From positions 1 to 21,129 of the IMG/VR virus record IMGVR_UViG_3300031566_014043: DNA of 21,129 bases, one strand, 5' to 3'. Under the pieces are notes generated by a model. The model was not told the DNA's origin, made no database searches, and saw only the letters and a program-made list of their open reading frames with translations. The position numbers were made by a program, and so were the translations under genes. Each line of letters opens with the position of its first letter. Position 1 is the stretch's first letter. The stretch comes from a virus. This document shows positions 14,074 to 21,129 of the stretch, piece after piece.

Positions 14074-14418
14074 ATGGCCATACAGACCTTCACCTGGATT
14101 CCCAATCACGAGTATAAGGAAGAAATTGATTACGACGTTGATCAGACGCAGTATATATCCGGAGCCCAGCAGCGATACCTGAATAATCCTGACCCGATAG
14201 GGCATAAATTTCATTTAAATTTCGTGAACCGGGCCACGTCTGAGATCACGGACATCGTGAATTTCCTGAAGGCCAGGAAAGGCCCCTGGGAAGCGTTTTA
14301 TTACGTCAGCCTCCTGGACGGCGCAACCTACACGGTACATTTCATAGGGCCTATTCCTCCTGCTACACAGACTAATACCAGGCGAAAGATAAGCCTGGTA
14401 TTCGAGATAACGAATTGA
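14074..14418 (+). CDS. Minor tail protein, lambda gpM-like
   Basis: A 114-residue protein six bases after the tape measure stop, preceded by GGAG. It opens QTFTWIPNHEYKEEIDYDV and continues with a GAQQRYLN patch, a FHLNFVNRATSEITDIVNFL segment, and the ARKGPWEAFYYVSLLDGATY motif near residue 67. A compact beta-rich protein with this F.W.P...Y and A.KG..EAFY pattern is typical of lambda gpM-like and related tail tip proteins that contact the distal tube. Its place between the tape measure and the gpL-like gene matches the lambda order H-M-L-K-I-J. Confidence 0.75.
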   Translation: MAIQTFTWIPNHEYKEEIDYDVDQTQYISGAQQRYLNNPDPIGHKFHLNFVNRATSEITDIVNFLKARKGPWEAFYYVSLLDGATYTVHFIGPIPPATQTNTRRKISLVFEITN

Positions 14419-14533
14419 GGAAGACAGGCATTTAGGCTGTAGGCATTTAGGCTGTAGGTAGATAGGCTGTAGGCTTTTAGCCTAACAGCCTACAGCCTAA
14501 CAACCTACAGCCTGCATTACTAATAGCCTTCTT
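14419..14533. repeat. Intergenic palindromic repeat of the TAGGCTGTAGG family (copy 6)
   Basis: Begins at the first base after the gpM-like TGA stop (GGAAGACAGGC) and carries TTTAGGCTGTAGG units on the left and GCCTAACAGCCTACAGCC units on the right, around TTTT near 14477-14480. It ends with ATAGCCTTCTTTT next to the SD AGGAG of the following gene. Confidence 0.82.
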
Positions 14534-14546
14534 TTAGGAGTCCATA

Positions 14547-15593
14547 ATGTCTCTATCCGAAGCGTACCTGACTGAAAAAGACAAAGAAGAAACCCAGCCT
14601 GTTGACCTGTACGAGTTCAAGATCAATGGGACGTGGTATTACTACGCTAATAGCCGACTGTCCGTAAGCTACAACAGCCACACATACACTGCCTGGGCTG
14701 TCCGCCGATCAGAGGTCAGCAGGACAGCGGATGGCAAGGCAGATAAAGTCGGCCTATCCCTTGATAATACGAATCGCGGGTTCACTTCCCTCATGCAGTA
14801 TTACCGGCTCACAAATTGTGAGTGTAATATCCGCCAGGTATTTCGTAATCTTCTGACCGCAGGCAATGACCGGCTGCTATTTTCCGGCTATCTGGCCAAT
14901 CCCATCCTTGATTCCAATAATTTTTCCATTGATGTGGTCCAGCATATCTATACCCTCCAGATCCAATGCCCTCGCAGGATGTACCAACGATCATGCAATT
15001 CGCAGTTCGGAGATGTATCCTGTCTGACCTATGCAGGCCAGGCTGACAGCGGCACTACTACCAGGCTGAATGATGATGCGCTGGATCGTCCGACCAATTT
15101 TTTTTTCCTGGGTACGCTGAAAATTTTATCCGGAGCGAATGCCGGTCAGAGCAGAACGGTTAATGGCTCCTTTACGGGCTATATTCAATGGGCAACTCCA
15201 TTGACCTATACGATAAGTGCAGGAGATGCCTATACTATTACCTGGGAGCCATTATCCAAGATTGGATTGACTGCCGAGACCGGTAGCACTACGACGAGGA
15301 TTCAAGACGGGCCTTCATATAACTGGGCGGTCAATTTTTGGCGTTACGGTTATGTGCATATCACCAGCGGAGCAAATGCAGGACAAAAGAGACTGATTAT
15401 AGCTTCAGGATCAAACTATATAGATTGGGCATTGCCATTGTCTATTCCGGTTATGGCCGGTGATGCATATAACCTATATCGCGGATGCGATAAGACATTG
15501 GATACATGCAGAGATCAATTCCATAACGAGCCCAATTTCAGCGGATTTACGGAAATAGCTGATGTCCAAAACCTGCGGAGATACGGGGGATGA
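14547..15593 (+). CDS. Minor tail protein, lambda gpL-like, with Fe-S type cysteines and an inserted repeat domain
   Basis: A 348-residue tail tip protein with AGGAG before ATG 14547. Residues 1-140 resemble the N-terminal part of lambda gpL/DUF2163 proteins. Four cysteines, C150 and C159 (nine apart) and C314 and C321 (seven apart, in GCDKTLDTC), match from memory the spacing of the lambda gpL ligands for a [4Fe-4S] cluster. The last part, FHNEPNFSGFTEI, is also characteristic. Between the two Cys pairs, where lambda has only a short stretch, lies about 150 residues made of two copies of one beta module (about 167-233 and 243-311), each with SGANAGQ.R and GDAY. The module would project from the tail tip. 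The stop overlaps the next start (ATGA). The Fe-S assignment is by analogy. Confidence 0.78.
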   Translation: MSLSEAYLTEKDKEETQPVDLYEFKINGTWYYYANSRLSVSYNSHTYTAWAVRRSEVSRTADGKADKVGLSLDNTNRGFTSLMQYYRLTNCECNIRQVFRNLLTAGNDRLLFSGYLANPILDSNNFSIDVVQHIYTLQIQCPRRMYQRSCNSQFGDVSCLTYAGQADSGTTTRLNDDALDRPTNFFFLGTLKILSGANAGQSRTVNGSFTGYIQWATPLTYTISAGDAYTITWEPLSKIGLTAETGSTTTRIQDGPSYNWAVNFWRYGYVHITSGANAGQKRLIIASGSNYIDWALPLSIPVMAGDAYNLYRGCDKTLDTCRDQFHNEPNFSGFTEIADVQNLRRYGG

Positions 15594-16162
15594 ACCAGGA
15601 GAGGGATACTCTGGAAAGTAGTGCTATGAAATCTGATAGTGTGGAAAGTAATGCTATGGAAAACGGTAATGTGGAAAGTAGTGCTATGGAAGGTAACAGT
15701 GTCATTTCGACCGAAGGGAGAAATCTTAAAAGCGACCGCCTCCGCCAGCTCGTGGGATTACGCTACAAGCGCACTGCCGGAGATCGGCAGGGTAATGATT
15801 GCTTCGGATTGGTCCGAAGCTTCTGGAAAGAGCAGGGCATGAAGCCATGCGTTGCCGATTGTTTTATCTTTCCCTCTCCGGAGGGAAAAGTTTACCGAAG
15901 GCAGGTTGATCTGCTCCTTCGATCGTTTATACCTGTATATTCGATAGCTATTTTCAAAATAGCTAATTATGGGCAGGGTGACATTCTTCTGTTTGCACTT
16001 AAATCGCCCTCAGCGATAGACCATCTGGGGATTTGTCTGACCCTTTGCCCTTATACCCATAATTTTCTTCATATGACCCGTCAGTCCGGATCGGTCATAT
16101 CCGACCTTTCCGATAACTGGCAAAAGAGATTGAAAGGGGTGATTAAATGCCGGCAGGAGTAG
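15590..16162 (+). CDS. Tail tip NlpC/P60 peptidase, lambda gpK-like, with a repeat-derived N-terminus
   Basis: A 190-residue protein overlapping the gpL-like stop by four bases. Residues 50-190 form an NlpC/P60 fold: catalytic C71 in GNDCFGLVRSFWKE, H145 in IDHLGICL, and H161 in NFLHMTRQSG as the likely third residue. Such tail proteins cut peptidoglycan or process the tip. The N-terminal JAB/MPN domain found in lambda gpK is absent. Instead, residues 8-37 are three 10-residue repeats (VES.AME.. type) from a 30-bp tandem repeat, and residues 38-48 (VISTEGRNLKS) come from a dispersed palindromic repeat arm. The real domain probably starts near residue 49, and an inner start cannot be excluded. 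Confidence 0.78.
   Translation: MNQERDTLESSAMKSDSVESNAMENGNVESSAMEGNSVISTEGRNLKSDRLRQLVGLRYKRTAGDRQGNDCFGLVRSFWKEQGMKPCVADCFIFPSPEGKVYRRQVDLLLRSFIPVYSIAIFKIANYGQGDILLFALKSPSAIDHLGICLTLCPYTHNFLHMTRQSGSVISDLSDNWQKRLKGVIKCRQE
15611..15700 (+). repeat. 30-bp tandem repeat, three copies, coding
   Basis: Units begin CTGGAAAGTAGTGCTATG (15611), GTGGAAAGTAATGCTATG (15641) and GTGGAAAGTAGTGCTATG (15671). They are in frame and encode LESSAMKSDS, VESNAMENGN and VESSAMEGNS. The first 18 bases of each unit are conserved and the last 10-12 vary. Confidence 0.9.
15699..15730 (+). repeat. Single arm of the dispersed palindromic repeat, in frame in the NlpC gene
   Basis: GTGTCATTTCGACCGAAGGG followed by AGAAATCTTAAA; read in frame as VISTEGRNLK. 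It is in the opposite orientation to the arm in the portal gene. Confidence 0.85.
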
Positions 16163-19100
16163 CTATTGGAGCTGGATTTGGTGCATTGATGGGCGGCGCC
16201 ATTGCCGTAGGTGCAGCGGAAGCTACAACCTGGAGTATCTTTGTAGGTGCCCTGTACGGAGCTGCCATAGGCAGTTCCCTGGGCAGCTTATTAGATCCTC
16301 CGAAGGCCCTCACACCCCAATCTCAAGCGTATGAATTGGCTGTGGATCGAAATACCATAGCCACAGGCATCCCTATACCGATTGTTTATGGCAAGAATAA
16401 GGTATGGGGAAACGTATTCCGTCAGGAGCAGGCTACGCTGAGCCATATGCTCATCTGGGTTGGCCTGGGAGAAGGTGAAATCTACAATGCCTCTGAAATC
16501 AGGATAAATAACAAGCTATTGACTGATCTGAAGATTGACATCATTCGAACGATCACTGGAACTAAAAAAAACTATCTTAGATTCAATCCCTCTTCTTTCA
16601 GTTCAAATCAACTAAGCTCAAACTATTGGGTTGGAGCAAAGATTACTATCCAGGAAGGCCCGAATAGTGGAGTTATTCTGCTTTGCACTGCTAGTCATTC
16701 CTCTTTCGGCTTTTTTATTATAGAGGTAACGGGGGCTAACCTTGAGGAAGAAGTGGAGGAACGGGATTGTTTAATACAAAAATTTACCAATCAGGTTTAT
16801 CTCGGAGATCGGACCGGCACAGAACATAAAGACACCGCCTATATTTATATCGAGGTTTCACCGAACAATTACGTCAGGACAACCTCTTTGGAGGTTTCGT
16901 CCATTGTCGAGGGGTTGAAAGTATATATCCCATCAGGGTGGCCTGATCCTGAAGATATTGATCGTTTTGCCTACACCAATAACCCTGCCTGGTGTATTTA
17001 TGATTTTCTGGCTGCTGACCGCCCCGATGGCATAGGCATGCCAAAGGTAAATTATGGGGCCGGGATACCAAGATCATGGCTGGATTTAGATTCATTCAAG
17101 GCAGCGGCCACCTATTATGCCGAGATCATGGCCGACGATGGAGGCCCTCGCTTTGAGTGCAATTACATTATAGATTCGAGAAAGTCAGGAATGGACCATC
17201 TCCTCGTTATGCTCGGTGCCTGTAATTCCTTCCTTATCCATAAGGAAGGCAAGTTTTATCTTACCCCGCAAAAAGGCGATGATCCTGTAGTGCAGGTCTT
17301 CAATAATGATAACCACAGTGACCTGAAATATTCCCCTGAAGGGACTGATCGCCGGGCAAATCAGATTAAGGCAAAATTCACTGAGGCACCGTATGAATAC
17401 CATGCAGGCACTGCCACTGGTGGCGGTGCCAAGACTATCACACTGGCCGCAACAGCCAGTGCTGATGATGATGAATATAACGGCATGGTAATTGAGATTC
17501 TGACCGGGACAGGGGTTGGACAGATAAAGGATATTATTGATTATAACGGCAGCACGAAAGTGGCTACGGTCGAAGATAACTGGCAGACACAGCCTGTTTC
17601 CGGGTCCACCTACCAGATCCGGAAGGGTAATTTTGAGATCATCCAGGCCGTTGTAGATGATCCTATAGCTCAGTCGGAAGATCTTGAAACCATATCGAGA
17701 GAAATCGACCTACTGCCCAGCAATCGATTCAGCCAGGCCGGAAGGCTGGCCCAGATGCACTTGGACGGTATCCGGCTGGGAAATGGGGTGTGCCAGTTTA
17801 TTGCCGGGCTGAATAGCGTTCATTGCAATCCTGGGGATGTTATAGAGATTAATTCCTCACGCCTGATGTGGGGATCAGGATGCACCCAGCAGGCGGTGTG
17901 CGGCAATGCGGCTTGCCCAGGGACCTATGTAGCATGCGTAGAGACCTATGCCGCTACAGCCTATTATGCAGGGGATGGCCTGTTATTTCGGATTCTCCAG
18001 ATCCGGGAACGACAGGAACACAGAGAGATGGAAATCATTGCCAAACGGGAGCATCCGGGCATTTACCACGATTATTGCTCAGGGAAACAGGAATCTAATG
18101 CTATGGCGGCCCGTAATCCACTCTATGCTCCTGATCCGGTGACCGATTTGGTTTTGGAGGATGCGGGGGAACGGGAGCCTGATGGCAAGTGGCGAAAGGC
18201 TATTGCCATTACCTTTGTCCCGCCAATGGACCATTTCTATAAAGAGGCTATTATCTCCATTTCGTATGATGGGGGAAATTCATACGAGGAAGTTGCCAGA
18301 ACGGCAGATATTGCCTGCAAAATCTTTCCCAAGAAAGAGGGTGTACGGGCAGGGATAGCAACGGGCTCCTATACTAAGACAATATTATATGATAATGACC
18401 TGACAGATAGGGATGTTAATTTTTTTGTCGGTGCTACGTTGACCATTACGGCAGGAACCAACATAGGGGAAACCCGTACAATTACAGCCTCTGGGGAAGG
18501 GTATGTGGAGTGGGAAATTCCAATGCCCAACTATATTGCTGATTTCTCCGAGTATACCCTGACTGAATTTTTTGTGTTGGTACAGTCGATGAATAAGTTC
18601 GACATTGTCTGTAAGAGCGAAAATGCTCCGATTGCCTCTATCGTGGTTTCATCGCCTCCGATGTCTATTATCAACGATACAATCTTTGAGGCTTTGGACT
18701 CGCTGAAGAGCCTATCTCCCACTGTAGAATCGTTTAATTTCCTCGCAGAATCAAATGATGTTTGCAGTCTTTCTGCTTTTGTTGATTTTAGTGATTCATA
18801 TTTGGGATTGTTCTGTGCATATCTAAAAGGTTCGGGGAGCGGATCTGTCTGGATCAATAACACCCAGATTTATACAACCGCCTATGATGGTCTGTCCATG
18901 CATAGTACCCGTAATGGTTATGTCTATTTGTGTATGTATCTCCAATCCGATTTGAAATTATATATAGGCAGAGTAAATGCTGATCTGACAGGGGCTACAA
19001 CACCTGTGGAGATTAATATAAGTGGCCAATTTCAATTTCCACAAATTATCATGAAAACGGATACCACGTTCTACTGCATTAGCTGTAGAACTGCACTCCC

Positions 19101-19731
19101 GAATCATGATCTGGTATTATTCGTGGCTGGGGTAGATGGTACGGTTTCAGGCTCGGTTTTATCTATCGATGTAGGGACTACTGTTTATCCTATGCGGGGA
19201 GATATGGTCGTCTCCGGAGACGATATTTACATTACTTACATCAAGCAATCCGTAGCTGGAACTTTCGATGTTTACCTGCAAAAAGCGACCGGTTCCCCAG
19301 CTCTGGCATTGGTTGGAACCCCTAAATTCCTTTTTAGTATTGACGAAAGCTTCTATGTGTATGGCAACTTTCCAAGAATAGAGAAATTAGACAATTCTTT
19401 ATATTTTTTATTCACCGGAAGGATTGATCCTCATGCTTTTATAGATACTGACAATATCATTCTGATGGCAATTTCTGACCTGGATGGTAATATGACAGTT
19501 TCTCCGCATTACAGATACTCATTGATAGATAACGGTTTAAATTTCCCCAGCTTTTACGATATCGATTTGTTTGTAGGGAATAAAAATGTTTCCACACCCA
19601 GTACTATTCAAAACGTTTGGGTAGAGAGATCATATAATAGTAGTTTTTATTACCATTTTTATTATCATAGGCTACAAAAAATAAATATTTCCAATCAAAA
19701 TATGAAACAATTGTACAGTACCTTGATTTAA
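16147..19731 (+). CDS. Tail tip / host specificity protein, lambda gpJ-like
   Basis: A 1194-residue central tip protein overlapping the NlpC stop by 16 bases. Residues 1-50 are Gly/Ala-rich and hydrophobic, perhaps standing in for a separate gpI-like protein. Residues 60-660 are the gpJ-like core: IPIVYGKNKVWGNV near 77, MLIWVGLGEGEIYNA near 101, a DFLAADRPDGIGMP block near 286, a Cys cluster (579, 585, 590, 597), and ILQIRERQEHREMEIIAKRE near 616. Three copies of the beta module seen in the gpL-like protein are inserted (about 136-212, 419-492, 735-806). From about residue 845 the protein changes to a repetitive beta region (patterns such as SGDDIYITYI and LYFLFTG) with lower GC coding DNA, probably a propeller-like receptor-binding end. 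The core call is firm; the C-terminal role is inferred. Confidence 0.82.
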   Translation: MPAGVAIGAGFGALMGGAIAVGAAEATTWSIFVGALYGAAIGSSLGSLLDPPKALTPQSQAYELAVDRNTIATGIPIPIVYGKNKVWGNVFRQEQATLSHMLIWVGLGEGEIYNASEIRINNKLLTDLKIDIIRTITGTKKNYLRFNPSSFSSNQLSSNYWVGAKITIQEGPNSGVILLCTASHSSFGFFIIEVTGANLEEEVEERDCLIQKFTNQVYLGDRTGTEHKDTAYIYIEVSPNNYVRTTSLEVSSIVEGLKVYIPSGWPDPEDIDRFAYTNNPAWCIYDFLAADRPDGIGMPKVNYGAGIPRSWLDLDSFKAAATYYAEIMADDGGPRFECNYIIDSRKSGMDHLLVMLGACNSFLIHKEGKFYLTPQKGDDPVVQVFNNDNHSDLKYSPEGTDRRANQIKAKFTEAPYEYHAGTATGGGAKTITLAATASADDDEYNGMVIEILTGTGVGQIKDIIDYNGSTKVATVEDNWQTQPVSGSTYQIRKGNFEIIQAVVDDPIAQSEDLETISREIDLLPSNRFSQAGRLAQMHLDGIRLGNGVCQFIAGLNSVHCNPGDVIEINSSRLMWGSGCTQQAVCGNAACPGTYVACVETYAATAYYAGDGLLFRILQIRERQEHREMEIIAKREHPGIYHDYCSGKQESNAMAARNPLYAPDPVTDLVLEDAGEREPDGKWRKAIAITFVPPMDHFYKEAIISISYDGGNSYEEVARTADIACKIFPKKEGVRAGIATGSYTKTILYDNDLTDRDVNFFVGATLTITAGTNIGETRTITASGEGYVEWEIPMPNYIADFSEYTLTEFFVLVQSMNKFDIVCKSENAPIASIVVSSPPMSIINDTIFEALDSLKSLSPTVESFNFLAESNDVCSLSAFVDFSDSYLGLFCAYLKGSGSGSVWINNTQIYTTAYDGLSMHSTRNGYVYLCMYLQSDLKLYIGRVNADLTGATTPVEINISGQFQFPQIIMKTDTTFYCISCRTALPNHDLVLFVAGVDGTVSGSVLSIDVGTTVYPMRGDMVVSGDDIYITYIKQSVAGTFDVYLQKATGSPALALVGTPKFLFSIDESFYVYGNFPRIEKLDNSLYFLFTGRIDPHAFIDTDNIILMAISDLDGNMTVSPHYRYSLIDNGLNFPSFYDIDLFVGNKNVSTPSTIQNVWVERSYNSSFYYHFYYHRLQKINISNQNMKQLYSTLI

Positions 19732-19788
19732 CAGTAGATTAATTTTAAAGGTGAGCTTTGGGTATAGCTGAGATAAGAGGGGTAAATT

Positions 19789-21129
19789 ATGAAAAGTTCT
19801 CTCCATAAATTAGGCGGTGTATGGGTTTCCAGGACAAAGGAAACTACTGCTGGCACCTACCAGGAATCTAACTTGATGCGGCTCCCCTGGGAGCCTGGTA
19901 TGAAGTTTGAGCTATCAGCGGATAAGCAAGACGATAGGGACAGAATCACCGGGAAAGAAGGCCCGACGCAGACATACGAGCTGGCCAGGACTGCATCCGG
20001 ATCACTGAGCCAGAATGTCTCTATGGCAGATTTTCTTACTTGGATTTTTGCGTTTTATTTTGGTGAATGCGCTGATACAAACCCTGGGACGCTGGCAATG
20101 CAGCACGTCATTACGCCATTGACCTCGATAGACCATCCCACTTTCAGCGCATACCAGAAGCTCGGAGACGGGGTTTTCAGCGAGCGGTTCGCTGGCATGG
20201 GGGTGAATGGCTTTAATGTTGAGATTGGTAGCGGCTGGATCAAGTCCAGTTGCGACCTGAAAGGATGGGGTAAGAGCCAGGTAGATTTCATCAAGGCCAC
20301 CGGCACGCTTACTTCTACCACAACGCTTACCCTCGCGGAATACACTGCTGCAATGGAAACCGCAGGAGACGGCCACCTTAGGTACGCCGGAGGGACCAGC
20401 ACGGATCTAATCGCGGGGGCTACCGGTCCTGAACGACTGGAAAATATCCATAGAGTCAGGATTCAAAAGGCAGATGGCACATGGGTTACGGCCACCTTAA
20501 CCGATTGTACCGGACCAACAGGCGGACCCAGCGTTATTACCTTCTCGGAAATAGCTGAGCTGGTAGGGACTGAGGCATTCGAGATCTATTATATCGCAGC
20601 ACAGGCAGATTCCTGGAAGACACCGCCTGCTATTAACCAGGAGAGTCCGCTGAAGCTGGTAGACTGCACTTTAACGGTCAATGGCCTGTATGCTGGTGGT
20701 ATCACAATCACCGGAGGGGATACCGTTATCAATAACACCTGGGGAGGTCTTACCATATCCGGAGACAATGGCCTGCAATTGTTCAACATGCCAGGCTCTG
20801 GTAAGATCTACGCCACTAAACTGCTCAGGAGTCAAAGAGTTATCACCTTCCAATTGAGCGATGAGCTTCGCTCTGCTGTTATGGCGGCTGATATCGATGC
20901 TGGGGATACCCTTTCCCTTCAGATCAATGTCGAGGGAGCTGAGATCGAAACCGGTTATAAATTCGGTTTCCGGTACATCGTACCGAAGGTTGGAATTATC
21001 GGAAGGACTATCGATGTGCAGGACAAATACAACTACCAGAAGGGCAATTTAATTGCCCTCGAAGACGATACCTACGGTGTCGGTAAGATTATTACATGGA
21101 ATAAGATCGCCACCTATATTTCCGCGTAA
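19789..21129 (+). CDS. Tail tube-like major tail protein
   Basis: A 446-residue protein with AGAGGGG (19776-19782) before ATG 19789, ending at the last base of the window. The first 175 residues follow the pattern of phage tail tube proteins: an early TAGTYQESN segment, RTASGSLSQNVSMADFLTWI near 66, HVITPLTSIDHPTFSAYQ near 105, and the FAGMGVNGFNVEIGSG motif near 133. A Thr/Gly-rich insertion at about 176-290 (including TATLTDCTGPTGGPSVITFS) may be a surface domain. The final third returns to long strands, ending IGRTIDVQDKYNYQKGN. No other tube candidate exists between the gp37-like and chaperone genes, where this gene normally sits, which supports the assignment, but its place after gpJ is unusual. 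It could instead be a tube-fold distal tail protein. Confidence 0.62.
   Translation: MKSSLHKLGGVWVSRTKETTAGTYQESNLMRLPWEPGMKFELSADKQDDRDRITGKEGPTQTYELARTASGSLSQNVSMADFLTWIFAFYFGECADTNPGTLAMQHVITPLTSIDHPTFSAYQKLGDGVFSERFAGMGVNGFNVEIGSGWIKSSCDLKGWGKSQVDFIKATGTLTSTTTLTLAEYTAAMETAGDGHLRYAGGTSTDLIAGATGPERLENIHRVRIQKADGTWVTATLTDCTGPTGGPSVITFSEIAELVGTEAFEIYYIAAQADSWKTPPAINQESPLKLVDCTLTVNGLYAGGITITGGDTVINNTWGGLTISGDNGLQLFNMPGSGKIYATKLLRSQRVITFQLSDELRSAVMAADIDAGDTLSLQINVEGAEIETGYKFGFRYIVPKVGIIGRTIDVQDKYNYQKGNLIALEDDTYGVGKIITWNKIATYISA

Noticed and set aside
16147-16300. Separate holin-like gene at the gpJ-like N-terminus
   Set aside because: The hydrophobic Gly/Ala segment is continuous with the gpJ-like frame and no stop separates them.

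Overview
The window is the structural (head and tail) gene block of a Mu-like, long-tailed prophage in a bacterial chromosome. It is interrupted at its left end by an insertion-sequence transposase and is heavily seeded with host-type palindromic repeats. All genes lie on the + strand, use the standard code and have good Shine-Dalgarno (SD) sites. The host cannot be named from sequence alone. Dispersed repeats of the TCATTTCGACC...GGGAGAAATCTT and TAGGCTGTAGG types point to a repeat-rich chromosome, so a resident prophage is more likely than a free virion genome.

Layout. 1-2343: a large DDE transposase. 2361-2693: the 3' end of a large terminase gene, apparently cut by that insertion. 2662-5132: portal (Mu gp29/DUF935 type) and minor head protein (Mu gpF type). 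5133-5669: a repeat-filled gap with two tiny ORFs and a 62-bp duplication. 5670-6788: prohead protease with an in-frame internal start for the scaffold. 6896-8682: decoration protein and major capsid protein. 8790-11058: head completion and connector genes (small gp35-position protein, DUF1320/gp36, gpG-like, DUF1834/gp37). 11275-12056: tail assembly chaperone pair joined by a predicted programmed -1 frameshift. 12046-14067: tape measure. 14074-19731: lambda-like tail tip genes (gpM-, gpL-, gpK/NlpC- and gpJ-like). 19789-21129: a tail-tube-like protein in an unusual place after the tip gene.

How it works together. The portal, gpF-like, protease/scaffold, decoration and capsid proteins build and mature the head. 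The gpG, gp36 and gp37-like proteins close the head-tail joint. The chaperones and tape measure set tail length, the tube protein forms the tail shaft, and gpM/L/K/J form the tip. With the terminase truncated, this copy probably cannot package DNA unless an intact terminase is supplied from elsewhere.

The most notable observations are: (1) a textbook -1 frameshift cassette at 11733-11798 (SD-like element, A_AAA_AAC heptamer, 10-bp stem); (2) an internal scaffold start with a perfect AGGAGG; (3) a tail-tube gene missing from its usual site and found after gpJ; (4) repeat elements captured in frame inside the portal and NlpC/P60 genes; (5) one roughly 70-residue beta module shuffled five times through two tail tip proteins; (6) a family of palindromes placed directly after stop codons in six intergenic gaps. 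I saw no defence system, tRNA, CRISPR array or minus-strand gene.
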